DNA of 64,000 nt from Dallia pectoralis. Lineage: Eukaryota; Chordata; Actinopteri; Esociformes; Umbridae. Where the stretch lies: the NCBI GenBank assembly GCA_029465975.1, contig CM055736.1, positions 11,851,205 through 11,915,204 of the forward strand, read 5' to 3'. Positions 49,034-59,995 of the stretch are shown here, in pieces; position 1 is the stretch's first letter, and the number at the start of each line of letters is the position of its first letter. The position numbers were made by a program, and so were the translations under genes. The notes beneath the pieces were generated by a model. The model was not told the origin of the DNA, made no database searches, and saw only the letters and a list, made by a program, of their open reading frames with translations.

Positions 49034-50504
49034 GCGGTGTGGAGGAGGAAATCAGCTTTATGAACAGAGATTGGGAAAGAGCACCTGATTGGTCCAACTG
49101 AGACCAGACTATCTGCAAGGCTTATATTAAACTCCGCCGGTCATATTGGAAACCTTGTGTGTGCTGATAAAACTCCTTATCTCCCTTTGTTGGACAATTT
49201 CAATCAAAAATGCTTTTCACTCTTTATTAGATTTCCTGCTATTTATTACACAAGAAAGGCTCGATTCATTTGTTCTCGTATTTGTGTTTGATATTCAGGA
49301 TTATTCGGTCGGTGGTTATTACATTGGACGTTGCCCGGTTTTTATTGTTTGTCACGGCAAATAAAGCCTGTGAAGGAGCTTCGGTTTCTTTGGCAACTCT
49401 CCATTTTAACACCTCCTTCACATGTATTGTATTTGTTGAATAGTGCAGAAAAGAAGCTCCACCAGAAATGCTTCTGCATCTTGTCCAATGATGTGAGGGT
49501 TCTGGCTCTACATGTCTCTCTGAACGCCTGCCATATTAACTCAAGGCATGACATTCCCTTGTGCAGTAGGAAAAAAATGTACATAACTTAAATCAAGAAT
49601 TCCGCCAGAAACTTCAGCATTTTTTACTCACATGACAAGGTGTTGTTTTTTTAACTGGATTCCCATGAGACAGATCTCCCTGATTCACATCGAGAAAGAT
49701 CTCATTACATATATATAAATATTCTAAGGCCTTTGCTGCTAAAAAAATGCAAACAGATATTTTATTAGTCCACCTTTTTATCCCAGTACGGATCTACGCT
49801 GGCCTGGATCTTTATTAAAACAAATCATGCTCTCCAGTACTACAAAGACTGTCGGTGCATGCTTTCCACCACAAATTCTGTTGTGTCTTTTCAATTACAG
49901 CTTTTCCTTAGGGGCTGGGTGAATTGCATTACACACATTTACATAATTCAGTGACACATTCATCCCGATGTGCATTCTGAATCGAAACCACTTTGGAATT
50001 GTTCTTCGGGTTTGGTTTATAGACTCCCTCTGTACTTATTGGCATTTAATAAGGACCAGGGGACCAGAGGTCATTTCACCGTAGGGAGAGTAGATCCTTG
50101 GGGTCTTAGACAGGAAACGGCCAGAAAGGCTCTGTAGGCCTGTGGCATTTCCGTGGAGGCGAGGTGTCTCTTTTGTTTGCCTCTCTCATTGAGGAAAAGG
50201 GAACAGGCACTAACCTTTAACTCAAAAGGTGCCCTGCTGCAAGGGACTTCTCAGATGCCGCCGCCTCTTCGTTTCTCTCTCCGCAGGTGCACGTAGTGGA
50301 GCTAGTTGGAAGCTGAAGGAGAGATAGAGAGAGCCTGTTAATATGGACCAGCGTTACGCTCGTTCTGTCTATAACATCAGTTCCCTGGAGGAGATACAGC
50401 ACACTATGGGACTATGGGCTCTCACTGTGGACCACACCTGAACTTCATACGCCATCATGCCATCCAGCGTTATGGTGGTTGATTACTCGTTCTTTAGGTG
50501 ATCC
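49034..50504. other. Unique DNA, no gene seen
   Basis: AT-rich from 49140 to 49900. Frames are under 90 codons and unrecognised. Confidence 0.45.
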
Positions 50505-50640
50505 AACTAGAGCTCAGCCCCGCTCTCTTATCCAGGTCTGATAGAGAACCGGGATTTAAACCCGCATGGGGGAGTTGATTCACAACCTCGATGTTGCATG
50601 CCATGCTGCACTGTGCCGTACAACCTCCTGTCACAAGACG
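50505..50640 (-). mobile_element. tRNA-derived SINE remnant
   Basis: On the minus strand, CAGCATGGCATGCAACATCG, then GGTTGTGAATCAACTCCCCC follow the anticodon-to-B-box part of the teleost tRNA-SINE (AGCATGG...GCAAC...GGTTGTGGGTTC..TCCC). CTGGATAAGAGAGCG at the far end matches its tail motif. The A-box part is decayed. A second pseudo-B-box, GGTTTAAATCC, lies between them. Confidence 0.5.
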
Positions 50641-50892
50641 GTTTGCTAGAAGCCATCGCTAAATGCCGGGTCTGCCTGCGTGACCGGCCCAGTTAGTCCC
50701 TCGCCAACCGACCAATGACATTAGCGGAACAACACCCACCGACTACGGATCCACAACCACCGGTGAATGAGAGTGCCTTGATCAACGAGAGATACACCCC
50801 TAAGCAATGATGTGTCTTGGTAGTGATCAGCTCAAGCATTGAGGATCCCCCCATGGAGCAAGGGGCTTCAAACATGATAAAGCCATTGACAT

Positions 50893-51365
50893 CGGTGGAG
50901 AGATCGGTAGAGAGAGAGATCAGTAGAGAGAGATCAGTAGAGAGAGAGATCAGTAGAGAGAGAGATCAGTAGAGGGAGATCAGTAGAGGGAGATCAGTAG
51001 AGAGAGAGATCAGTAGAGAGAGAGATCAGTAGAGAGAGAGATCAGTAGAGAGAGTGATCAGTAGAGAGAGTGATCAGTAGAGAGGGAGATCAGTAGAGGG
51101 AGATCAGTAGAGGGAGATCAGTAGAGGGAGATCAGTAGAGGGAGATCAGTAGAGGGAGATCAGTAGAGAGAGATCGGTAGAGGGATCGGTATAGAGATCA
51201 GTAGAGAGAGAACAGTAGAGGGAGATCAGTAGAGGGAGATCAGTAGAGGGAGATCAGTAGAGGGAGATCAGTAGAGGGAGATCAGTAGAGAGAGATCAGT
51301 AGAGGGATTGGTAGAGAGATCAGTAGAGGGAGATCAGTAGAGGGATTGGTATAGAGATCGATGGA
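50893..51365. repeat. Purine-rich minisatellite, unit AGATCAGTAGAGGG / AGATCAGTAGAGAGAG
   Basis: About 32 units of 14 or 16 bp differing in the number of GA steps, with TGATCAGT, GATCGGT and GATTGGT variants. The 14-bp GAGGG form is clustered at 51085-51165 and 51215-51290. No open frame of note. Confidence 0.97.
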
Positions 51366-53681
51366 GACCTGTGTTTGGGCAACTTTTCCAGAATCCATCT
51401 CAGCCACACACCCCTCTTGGCCTCGAGGAAAACCTGTATTACAGCTCAGTTTGTTGAGGATGACAGGAGAAGTGTAATGTCTGAGTGACTCCAGTGGATA
51501 AGTAGTTCTACATAGCCTGGAAGCCTAGAAGCCAACCAGGCTGTCCCAGCAGGCATCCTCCCAGAGAGACCAGCACAAAGTGCTTTCCACTGCTTCTCTC
51601 TTTTTCCACACTGAGCCTGCAGCGGAAGCCAGACAGTGTATTTTAGGAAATCCGTTTGCCAAGTACGGTCCGACTGTTATGCTCTGATACCCGGGTTAAA
51701 CAAAGGTGGCGCTGTGTGTCCACATGTAGAAGCTCAGCTGCCCTGCGGCGATAGTCAATAAACTGTAAAAGCACAGCAGGGGATTCTCCTACTACAGAGA
51801 ATATTCCATTTCTGCATTCCTTGTAATGACACTTCTTCATTGCATGTCTGAACCGAGAAGAAAACAAACAGACAGACTCATAATTGCCTGAGACGCCTTC
51901 AAAATGTCGGACCAAATCCCCTCCCACCACGCCTCGAACCAGGCTCAAAACCAGGCTTGGAAATATTCTTTGGTCCGTTCTAGCTGGAACCCGTGCTAAT
52001 TGTTGGTTTGAAACCTGACAATAAGCGCCTGCAATCTTCCTAGCAGATCAGTTTCTACTGACAACGGCAGCAAAGGTAAATACAGCGTTGCTACGGGGAC
52101 AGTTAAACTGACTCTACAAGCAGTCGGTAACCGTTTCTAACACAGCATAGAAAAACAGCCTGTTCAATAAATTGTGAGACCCCTTCAGTGGGGAAGTCTG
52201 GAGGATCACAGCTGTGAATATACTCTGAAAGGCATGACGTCCAGTCATTCTCAAACCCTTATTGGCCGTGAGAATTGACTGTATATCGACCTCAACGAAA
52301 TGAGACATTAGGCAAACAGAAATATATGCGACGTTCAAAAAAAATCTGTGTTACACTTTACTTTTCTGTCCATCGGTCCTCGCCATATCTTGTTCTTGAG
52401 AGCAGCCATTATCTGATTAGAGCACTTTACAAACTTGAAGCAGACAAGACCATGCTAGATCATACGTATTTGCATTTAAATCCTTATAGGCAACAGGCCC
52501 TGTGATTGGCTGAAATGGCTGTATCTAAAACCCAGGCACGATGGAGTGGACCCATGTCATTTCCCCCTGTTGATTTTTCCATCAGCTCAGTAATGTGCGT
52601 GTGCGTGCGCGTGTGCGTGTGTGTGTGTGTGCGTGTGCGTGTGTGTTTAAGGGAGGTGGCAGTGATCCATTATCGATGGAGTGCTTTCACAGTTGATCGT
52701 CCGTGTTCATTAGGAGGCCGATGGAACTGAGCCATGCGCCAGGAGAACCAGGGATGGAGAGCAGCTGGGGACCACATCCCCACATATGCTGCCTGCCACT
52801 GGGGTACGAGAGGCACTCCAGCATGGAGCAGCTAGAGGACTGGGGACCAGCTCCAATTAGGCAAACAGCAGGGGGTGTTCAATACAATGTTTCGTTTCAA
52901 TTTAACTGATGTTTAAAGCGTGTGCCAAGCGACGGTCGACTGTGTTTGACTTTAAACTGGATTCACACAGCCTACGCCCAATATCCAATATCCGTGAACA
53001 TCTGAATAGAGGGACTCGCATAATCAAAGAAGAATATAATTCAAAATGGTCAAATAAATACGTGCAAATGAGACCCATCTCTGCATCAGTTTACATCCCG
53101 GGTTCTGCAATAACAGAGAGCTATCAGGGCCATTCTGTCAGCGGGAATGTGCAGATATCGTGGTCTCCTGGAATTACCCGACTGTTTGAAGGAGCCGTTC
53201 GCTGGCCCATTGAGAGCCATATTACCTCCGCCCGACACTGGCAGGTACACACAAGCAGAACGACACAGCCGAGGCGGTCGTTCACATCTCAGATCACATG
53301 TCCATCACAACGGCAACGCGGCAACATTAGCCACTGACGAAATCCGTAAGCAGAACCACGGAAATAGATTTGTAGTAGTGCCTGTGGCAATGCCCAGAAT
53401 GCACTGGGCGATATCTGAACCGTAACACACTGCTAGAGAATCATATACTGTTGTTCGCAGACACGTGAATTCTACTTTCCTTACAATTGGTGGGTGTCTG
53501 TCAACAACAGATATTATGCGTGGCCATTCTAGGCCAGTGTGACACACAAATACACACACACACACACACACAGCACAGCACACAAAGCACTTGGGTGGAG
53601 ATAATGATATGGTGACGATTCCTAAACAAAACATGCAATGTGGATGGATGGAATCTGCCCAGCATCACTAACACACGCACG

Positions 53682-53719
<38 letters not shown>

Positions 53720-54260
53720 TAGCAAGCCGTTTGTGTATTTAGTACGCAGAGCGAGCGTGCATGCATTTGTAGGCTATGCACTTCTCTCACATTGGGTACT
53801 GCCAACATTTCCGGGCTGTTCTCCCATGTAAATCAAATAATTCAAGGGTTCAGACTGAAATGTTCTCTGTGTGACAGTAATGCCATTAAGTCAGTGGCAC
53901 CAGACCAGGATTGGGTCCCATAAGTCAATATATCTGGCATCACAAAACAGATCACAGTGGAATAATCACCTTAAACAAGTTACGAAGAGCCAGGTGGAAA
54001 CTTTGAGAGGTTCTTCCTTACTATATTACAGTAGACCAATCATCTAGAATTGGCTTAATATAATTCAGCAGTTAAAAGTTAACTCAAAACAAGCACAGAA
54101 AAGTAATTGTCAACGATTGGAGTTTAACTGTTGTGATTATACAGTTTCACACGATAAACAATATGTTAGTAACAATAATAAATAAAAGAAAAAAGCAAAC
54201 ATTCTGTTAACGTGCCATTGATCAAGGCATTTAACCCCAATAGATGCAGTACGGAGGTAA
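51366..54260. other. Unique DNA with short CA/GT tracts, no gene recognised
   Basis: GT-rich run at about 52594-52648 and CA runs at about 53551-53573 and 53674-53716. A plus frame at 52909-53337 (142 codons) is open in unique DNA but has no recognised domain. A good 5' splice-site-like GAG-GTAAGT lies at 54253-54261, with no supporting exon. Confidence 0.4.
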
Positions 54261-54440
54261 GTGGAACGTTCCCACACAGTAGAACATCCATGACAGAACA
54301 GTGTTGTGAGGGAAATAGTGGAACGTTCCCACACAGTAGAACGTCCACGACAGAACACTGCCGTGGGGGAAATAGTGGAACGTTCCCACACAGTAGAACA
54401 TCCATGACAGAACACTGCCGTGAGGGAAATAGTGGAACGG
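54261..54440. repeat. 57-bp minisatellite, 3.2 copies
   Basis: GTGGAACGTTCCCACACAG starts at 54261, 54318 and 54375, with a partial at 54432. The period is 19 codons, so both strands show repeated frames (GTFPHSRTSMTEH on plus). The segment GGAACGTTCC is a perfect palindrome in each unit. Confidence 0.96.
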
Positions 54441-55861
54441 TATAGAGGAGTGTCTATAGCAGTCTAAGAACAGTTTTGACTGTAGTGACTGACAAGGATG
54501 GTGACAGAATAGCCGTCCCAGAGAAGTCCTGTCAAACAAACACTTTAGAGGACATTTTGTGAAATCAGACAGTGGCGAGCAGAAGCAAACGCGCAGCAGA
54601 AAATTGATTTTCATTGGGAGTCATTACCAGAGGAGGCGCAAGACAGGAGTAGGACGTCATTCTGTATATCTGCTCTGGCACCTCCAGGCATCCAAAAGCC
54701 TTCTGCAGACACTGTTGCTGAGCGGACTGAGAAGATGATTAGCAACTGTTACCCAACATGCCTCTGGGCTCTGCTCCCATACGCCCTGCAGGACGTGGTC
54801 CCTGTACGTTTGGCACTCGACCAGGCTCACCATCTGCTCCCGGCACACCCGCTCTACCCGTGGCTCACGCTGCTGACTGAGGCACCTTCACAATTAGACA
54901 CCATAAAATCTATGCTAACGGGACAACGTATTATGTGTCTGCGTTGATATTGAGGACACTGGTCTTCGCTACCTCAAATGCTATTAAGGCCAACAACTCT
55001 GTGTCAACGGGACACCACAGATGCCTGGTTCATGTCAGTTGACAGAGAGGTATAGAACAGAGGTGTCAGTAGCCAGCGAGGGAAAAGATGAGACCAATCT
55101 ATACCAGGCCTCGTTTCTCCTGAAGCCCCTGAAACCTGCCACAGGTGGAGAAGCAATGGAAGAGCAAAGCCCTCTCCATCATATTGATTCCCATCAGGTT
55201 TAATTGGGTCTCCTTTCCACCCCACACTCACTCACTAAGATTGAGCGCGGTGGTTGTGTTTTTTGTAAGCGCTGTCGGCCACGAGTGACGTTCGCTGCAT
55301 CATTCGCGTTCGTTCCCCTCTTGGTCTCCGGTGAAAAATCAACCTGCGTAGAGAAGCGCTCCCAGGCTCAAGGAGACGTGTCCGACTGAGGACCGGGTGA
55401 CAAATGAAAACCGACAAGACAACTTTTGCCGTTGTGTCTCTAAAGCGTCTTTCCGAGTTCTTCCAGGCAGAGCTCTACTCCCCCACCCATGCATCAACCC
55501 ACCCGCGGAGCTCGAATCAGAAGTCTTGGGTGGAGAAACGCTACGCCCGGTTAAAAGGCACTTTCTGTGGCGGCAATGGCGTCGGTGGATTACTTATCCC
55601 GTTGTGACACATTTGCAATCCTCTGCTTCTCCCGGCTGATGGAGGCTCGTGGTGAGAGTAATTACGAACCCAGGCGATCACTTTAATCGCAACGGCTCTG
55701 AACGCTGGCAGACAATTTTCTACTCTCTCACTTGAAAATAAAATCAGTTCCCGTGCTGCTCACATACTTTGAAAACTAAATTCCTTGTCGCGTTTCTCGT
55801 CAACAAGCAATGCTGACGAGCATAGAAACTATATGAACAGCAGCCGTGAATGGGGAATTCT
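54441..55861. other. Unique DNA, no gene seen
   Basis: Frames are under 85 codons with no recognised domain. Confidence 0.45.
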
Positions 55862-56160
55862 AAATATGTAGACAATAAACAAGGATTATTTTCTGTTTTA
55901 GGTGAACGATGAATTCGAAATATCAAGACAATGAACAAGGTTTCATTTCTGTTTTACTTGAGCGGTGAATTCTAAATAATCAGAATCGGAAAAGTGTTTA
56001 ATCGCCATGAATGTGTGTACAGACAAGGAATTTACTTTGGCAGGAAGGTGTGTACATATAACATACGAAGAACAATATAAATTATACTAAGGGGCTAAGT
56101 AATTATATTTCTCTGAAATATCGAGACAATGAACAAGGTTTCGTTTCTGTTTTACGTGAA
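55862..56160. repeat. 56-bp tandem repeat interrupted by an insertion
   Basis: AAATAT..AGACAAT..ACAAGG with TTCTGTTTTA occurs at 55862 and 55918 (period 56) and again at 56116. The expected third unit start at 55974 reads AAATAAT and is broken by about 140 bp before the unit resumes as AAATATCGAGACAATG. Confidence 0.85.
55978..56110. mobile_element. Interspersed repeat inserted in the 56-bp tandem
   Basis: CAGAATCGGAAAAGTGTTTA, GCCATGAATGTGTGTACAGA and CAAGGAATTTACTTTGGCAG follow the order of an interspersed sequence I recall as frequent in teleost genomes (AATCAGAAAAGC..TTATTGCCA..GTAC..ACAAGGAATTT). Its class is not certain. AAATAAT on the left and AAATATC on the right may be a decayed target duplication. 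Confidence 0.5.
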
Positions 56161-57068
56161 CGCCGACGGCACACAACAGTGTTCTCCTTTGTTCTGTGTA
56201 GTAACTATGGGTCCACTTATCAATACATTTGTTTCCTCTGATCCACAGCCACACTTCAGTTCAACAAACAAGTTCAGCCTGTATTCCTTTAAAGGACACG
56301 GTGGTAGCTAGCGATCACGATGTCTCTGAAGTGGGCCTAAATCCCCCTGACAGCGTGGCACTGCTCAGTCTTCAATAGACACTCACTGAGCGAACGAGAT
56401 AACCTTGAAGACGACCTAATGTTCACTACATGTCTCAAGGTGACTCACTCACCGATATCAAAGACGACAAGAAACTTTGCTAAAGAAGCATGCAGAGGTC
56501 CTTCAGCTCTCAGATATCTGCAGCAATCAAGGAGGCCCTGATCAAAACAGCTTTTGTATGTCGTTTTCCCAAACACAAATACCTGTGGCTTTTTGTGAGC
56601 TGTTAGTCATCTGCCATTTAAGGACGCCGAAATGCTCCTCCACATTCATCGCAACGAACGAGTGCGCAGATTAGTCAAAACGTGACAACAACCGCTCTCA
56701 GAAAAGGCGAGTAACGTTGATCATCTCAAGGGCGCATGTCAAGATCAAGGTCGATAAGATGCCAAGCGAATTTGAATGACGGTTACGGGAGGAACGTGTC
56801 ACAACACACAGAGCTGTCTGAGTGCCCATTTTGACCACTGTGCACCGTCTAAAGTGCCTGCGATGGACACACAAGCATCTGAACTGAACAGTGGAGAACA
56901 GAAGAAGGACAACAACATATTAGGCATGGCTCATTATGGATTGGCTCATCAGTGTATGAGATGGTGGCAGGCCGAGATGTGAGGCAGTTTCATTAGAGTT
57001 GCCAGTTAGGATCCGGTTAGAAACAAATTCTACATTTATGTCTCACATGCATTATCGATCACATACAT
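56161..57068. other. Unique DNA, no gene seen
   Basis: Short unrecognised frames only. Confidence 0.45.
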
Positions 57069-57076
57069 GTAGCGCC

Positions 57077-57980
57077 CAGAGATGGGGACTCGTGTTTGAG
57101 ACTCGGACTTGAGTCGCACACACACAATGACTTCAGACTTGACTTGAGACTCGTCCTCAAAAGACATCGTCCTCGACTCGGACTTGAGACGGGGGACTCG
57201 TGAACAATCGTTATTTTAAGTAAACGTCTGATGACCTGAACGTTATTCCCCTCCATCAATAACGTATAACCTTCTACAATATACGTAACGTATCTGCTGG
57301 CTTTAAAAAACGTTATACAACAAGGCCCAAACAAAAGAAGCGCTGATTGCAAAATATGTGGTATCAAGATAAAGGATTTAACCACATGTCATTTTATCAG
57401 GCATCTGAAGACGCACCCTGATTGGTTAGCAAACATGTTCGGCTCAGCATTGGTCATCTAACGTTAGCTTGCTTCTTGCTTTAGCTACGGCCATCGGGAG
57501 ATTAACTTGGAAGGTCGTTTGTTAGATATTATGAAAAGATGAATGAGCGTTTGTTTGCTACGTTACGTTTTATTCAGTTAACATTACACTGGGTCTGACT
57601 GATGATTCTGAATCAGAAGGCAGTGAGCAATACTGTGTCAACATAGCAGCATTTAGCTACAATGTGTTGTTTTGCGGTTTGCACTAATTGGTAGGTTGTT
57701 AATTATGGCACTGTGAGGTATGACATTTTCTGTATTTGTTCTTACGTGTCATATTGCAATAGCCTTTTCACACTGATTATATACCAAACAGCTATTCAAA
57801 CCTGATAATGTAAGCTAATAGATAAAGGAGTCATAAAAAATTACATGCTTTAAATTCCGTATAGATATGCAGTGTTTTAAACAGCCCGTATGGAACCCAA
57901 CAGGCAATATAACACTCATCGTTACCACGAGAGACTTGAGAGTTGACTTGGAGTCAAACTCAGACTTGTGAGCATCTCTG
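57077..57980 (+). mobile_element. hAT-superfamily element, internally deleted
   Basis: The terminal repeats are CAGAGATG (57077-57084) and CATCTCTG (57973-57980), flanked by GTAGCGCC (57069-57076) and GTAGCACC (57981-57988), an 8-bp target duplication with one mismatch. Subterminal regions are packed with ACTTGAGAC/GACTTGAG-type motifs in both orientations, as is usual for hAT ends. At 904 bp it is far too short for a full transposase gene. A BED-type zinc finger remnant lies near the left end (57336-57419), which sets the plus orientation. The catalytic domain is absent, so it cannot move by itself. Confidence 0.85.
57336..57419 (+). pseudogene. BED zinc-finger remnant of a hAT transposase
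   Basis: One plus frame inside the hAT element reads RSADCKICGIKIKDLTTC and continues HFIRHLKTHP. It has Cys codons at 57348 and 57357 (C-x2-C) and His codons at 57402 and 57414 (H-x3-H), with the T...RHLKTH signature of BED fingers. In hAT transposases this finger binds the element ends. The frame stops about 14 codons later, and the RNase H-like catalytic domain and dimerisation region are missing. No start codon can be assigned. It is a fossil or possibly a deletion-derivative end. Confidence 0.75.
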
Positions 57981-58049
57981 GTAGCACCTGATAATATAAA
58001 TAATAATAATGAGGGCATGATTAGGAGGCCATGAGAATGAGGGCATATG

Positions 58050-58233
58050 TATGGTCACCTCGTATATACGGCCACCTCATATATACGGTCACCTCGTATA
58101 CACGGTCACCTCGTATACACGGTCACCTCGTATACACGGTCACCTCGTATACACGGTCACCTCGTATACACGGTCACCTCGTATATACGGTCACCTCGTA
58201 TATACGGTCACCTCGTATATATGGTCACCTCGT
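58050..58233. repeat. 17-bp minisatellite, unit GGTCACCTCGTATACAC
   Basis: Eleven units with GGTCACC at 58053, 58070 (GGCCACC), 58087 and every 17 bp to 58223. TATATAC, TATACAC and TATATAT variants occur. It keeps frames of 92-149 codons open (TVTSYTRSPRIHGH). These are artefacts. Confidence 0.97.
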
Positions 58234-58944
58234 ACGCCTGCTCATACACTCAGGCATGGTCAAGGCAGGGGCCCATTTGGTCATTGCATGTCTTCCGGCA
58301 CATCCAAATTCGGTTGGACGGTCAAATGAGACGAAGCTTCTCCGTCTGGTCCAAGGACACCCGATTCTTCTCTCTCCTACCATTCCACAGAGGGTTCCTC
58401 ATCTGCACGGTGGGTTATACCCTGGTTGAAGTTATTCTGTCACTGACCACCAGGCAGGTTGCCGGAGCTGGACAGCTGATAGTGGCACACATTTGAGTCA
58501 AAACTAACATCCGGGTGACAGAATGAAGTCTGAGACCCTGAGATCAGCGACTCTCCCTTTCATGAAAGCTATGACGGTGTTTTTTAATCTCTACTGATCA
58601 TTATCTAAAGGTGTGGAGAAGAAACGTCTTGGCTCTAAGGTCTAATTTCACAGTGAATTCCGGCACCCGTGTGTCGGTACACAAGTAGCACCGGGCGACA
58701 TTAACCCGTAATGAAATTCAGCGATAAGACCTAATGCATAAACATGTCAACCGCTCTCCGCGTTCAATTTGTTGAATATCACATTAGGCCACCGGTGGAG
58801 CCTAACTTGCTATCGTCTGCAGTGATCTGTAAAGACAACGGTGATGCTGTCCGTTTATAATAATGCTCAAAATGTTGAGGTCACCCGCATGTGGTGGCAC
58901 AGGATTCCAGGCCAGCATTCTAAGAAAGCATAAAAATGCACCTT
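58234..58944. other. Unique DNA, no gene seen
   Basis: No recognised gene. A CpG-containing stretch at about 58660-58860 has no element ends. Confidence 0.45.
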
Positions 58945-59995
58945 TTGGGCTTGTTTTTAATGGAAGAATCATTTGTGTCCATTAAAATAACAGCCAATCG
59001 ATCGGAAATACAGTGTTGACATTGTTAATGACGTAAATAACTTTTTTTTTTTTTTAAATGGCTGACTTAATTGTACATGTACATTGGTGTACAGAGGCCA
59101 ATCAGCTGCAACCGTCAGTGCTGTGACCCAATAGCACATTGTGTTTGATACTCCAAGTTTATCATTTTAATAGACTCACCGATCATTAGTAAACACAGTT
59201 GTGATTATGTTAGCACAAATTACAACAGTTGTGTTGATTAAAGAAGCCTTAAAAATGCCAAGAAGCTGAAGATACGTACAACGCTGTGCACTACTTCGTC
59301 CAAACTGCCTCCAACCAGAATAAAAGGGGAGTGGGAGGCCCCGGTGCACAAATGAGCACGAGGACAAATACATCAATGTATAGTTTGAGATCCAGATACC
59401 TCACAGGTCTCTCAACAGACAGCTACTTTAGATTACCCACAAAACATCAGACTCAAAATCAACAGTGAGGTGGCGACTTGCGATGAGGAACCTGGAGGTG
59501 TTCGTATTACAAAAAGGAACATTTGTAAGACGCGGGTCAAATGAAAAGATCCTGGAGGAGTGCTTAATGCCATCTGGGGATGCTTTGCTGGTGGTTAGGA
59601 GGGAGATTTGTACATTAGAAAAGGGGATCTGGAAGAAAGAAGGCTATAACTCCATTTTGCAAAGCCATGCTATTCCCTGTGGATGGTGCTTTTTTCAAGA
59701 TCATTTCCTCCACTAACAGAACAATGACAGAAAGCACAAGTCCTAACAGTTAGATATTCTGTACATAAGAAGTGCCCGTCAAAACACACAATGACAACTT
59801 TAGATTACCTCAACAAATTGACAACTAGAATTACAAAAGTCAGCAAGGCTGTACTTGCTGTAAAGTTTTTTAAAATACAATTATTATTTCAATAACATCA
59901 ATAAATTCAATATTTATAACCCGGTCAATGACTTTATTTTTTCTATATTTTGCAAAATGTCCCATTCAAATTAATTTCATGTGTGTTTTTCTAAT
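58945..59995 (+). mobile_element. Decayed Tc1-like transposon
   Basis: Most of a teleost Tc1-like element is recognisable in order: a subterminal segment with GTCCATTAAAATAACA and GAAATACAGTGTTGACATTG, then CCAAGTTTATCATTTTAA and GATTATGTTAGCACAAAT, the transposase 5' part, transposase 3' fragments, and a 3' end with TTATTATTTCAATAA and AAATTAATTTCATGTG. At about 1.05 kb it has lost several hundred bases compared with a full element of about 1.6 kb. The outermost inverted repeats cannot be read. Inactive. Confidence 0.85.
59255..59905 (+). pseudogene. Tc1-like transposase pseudogene
   Basis: Transposase pieces lie in order but in shifted frames. GCCAAGAAGCTGAAGAT encodes the AKKLKI end of the first helix-turn-helix. 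SGRPRCTNEHEDKYI (from about 59327) is the linker and start of the second DNA-binding helix set, and KSTVRWRLAMRNLEV (about 59456-59505) its end. TGGGGATGCTTTGCTG (59577) is the WGCFA strand. CAGAACAATGACAGAAAGCAC (59716-59736) corresponds to QDND-P-KH, but its second residue reads Asn, so the second catalytic Asp is lost. GATTACCTCAACAAATTGAC (from 59804) is close to the C terminus. The regions of the first Asp and of SPDLNPIE are deleted. The short frame 59465-59716 spans part of it and is not a functional gene. Confidence 0.8.
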
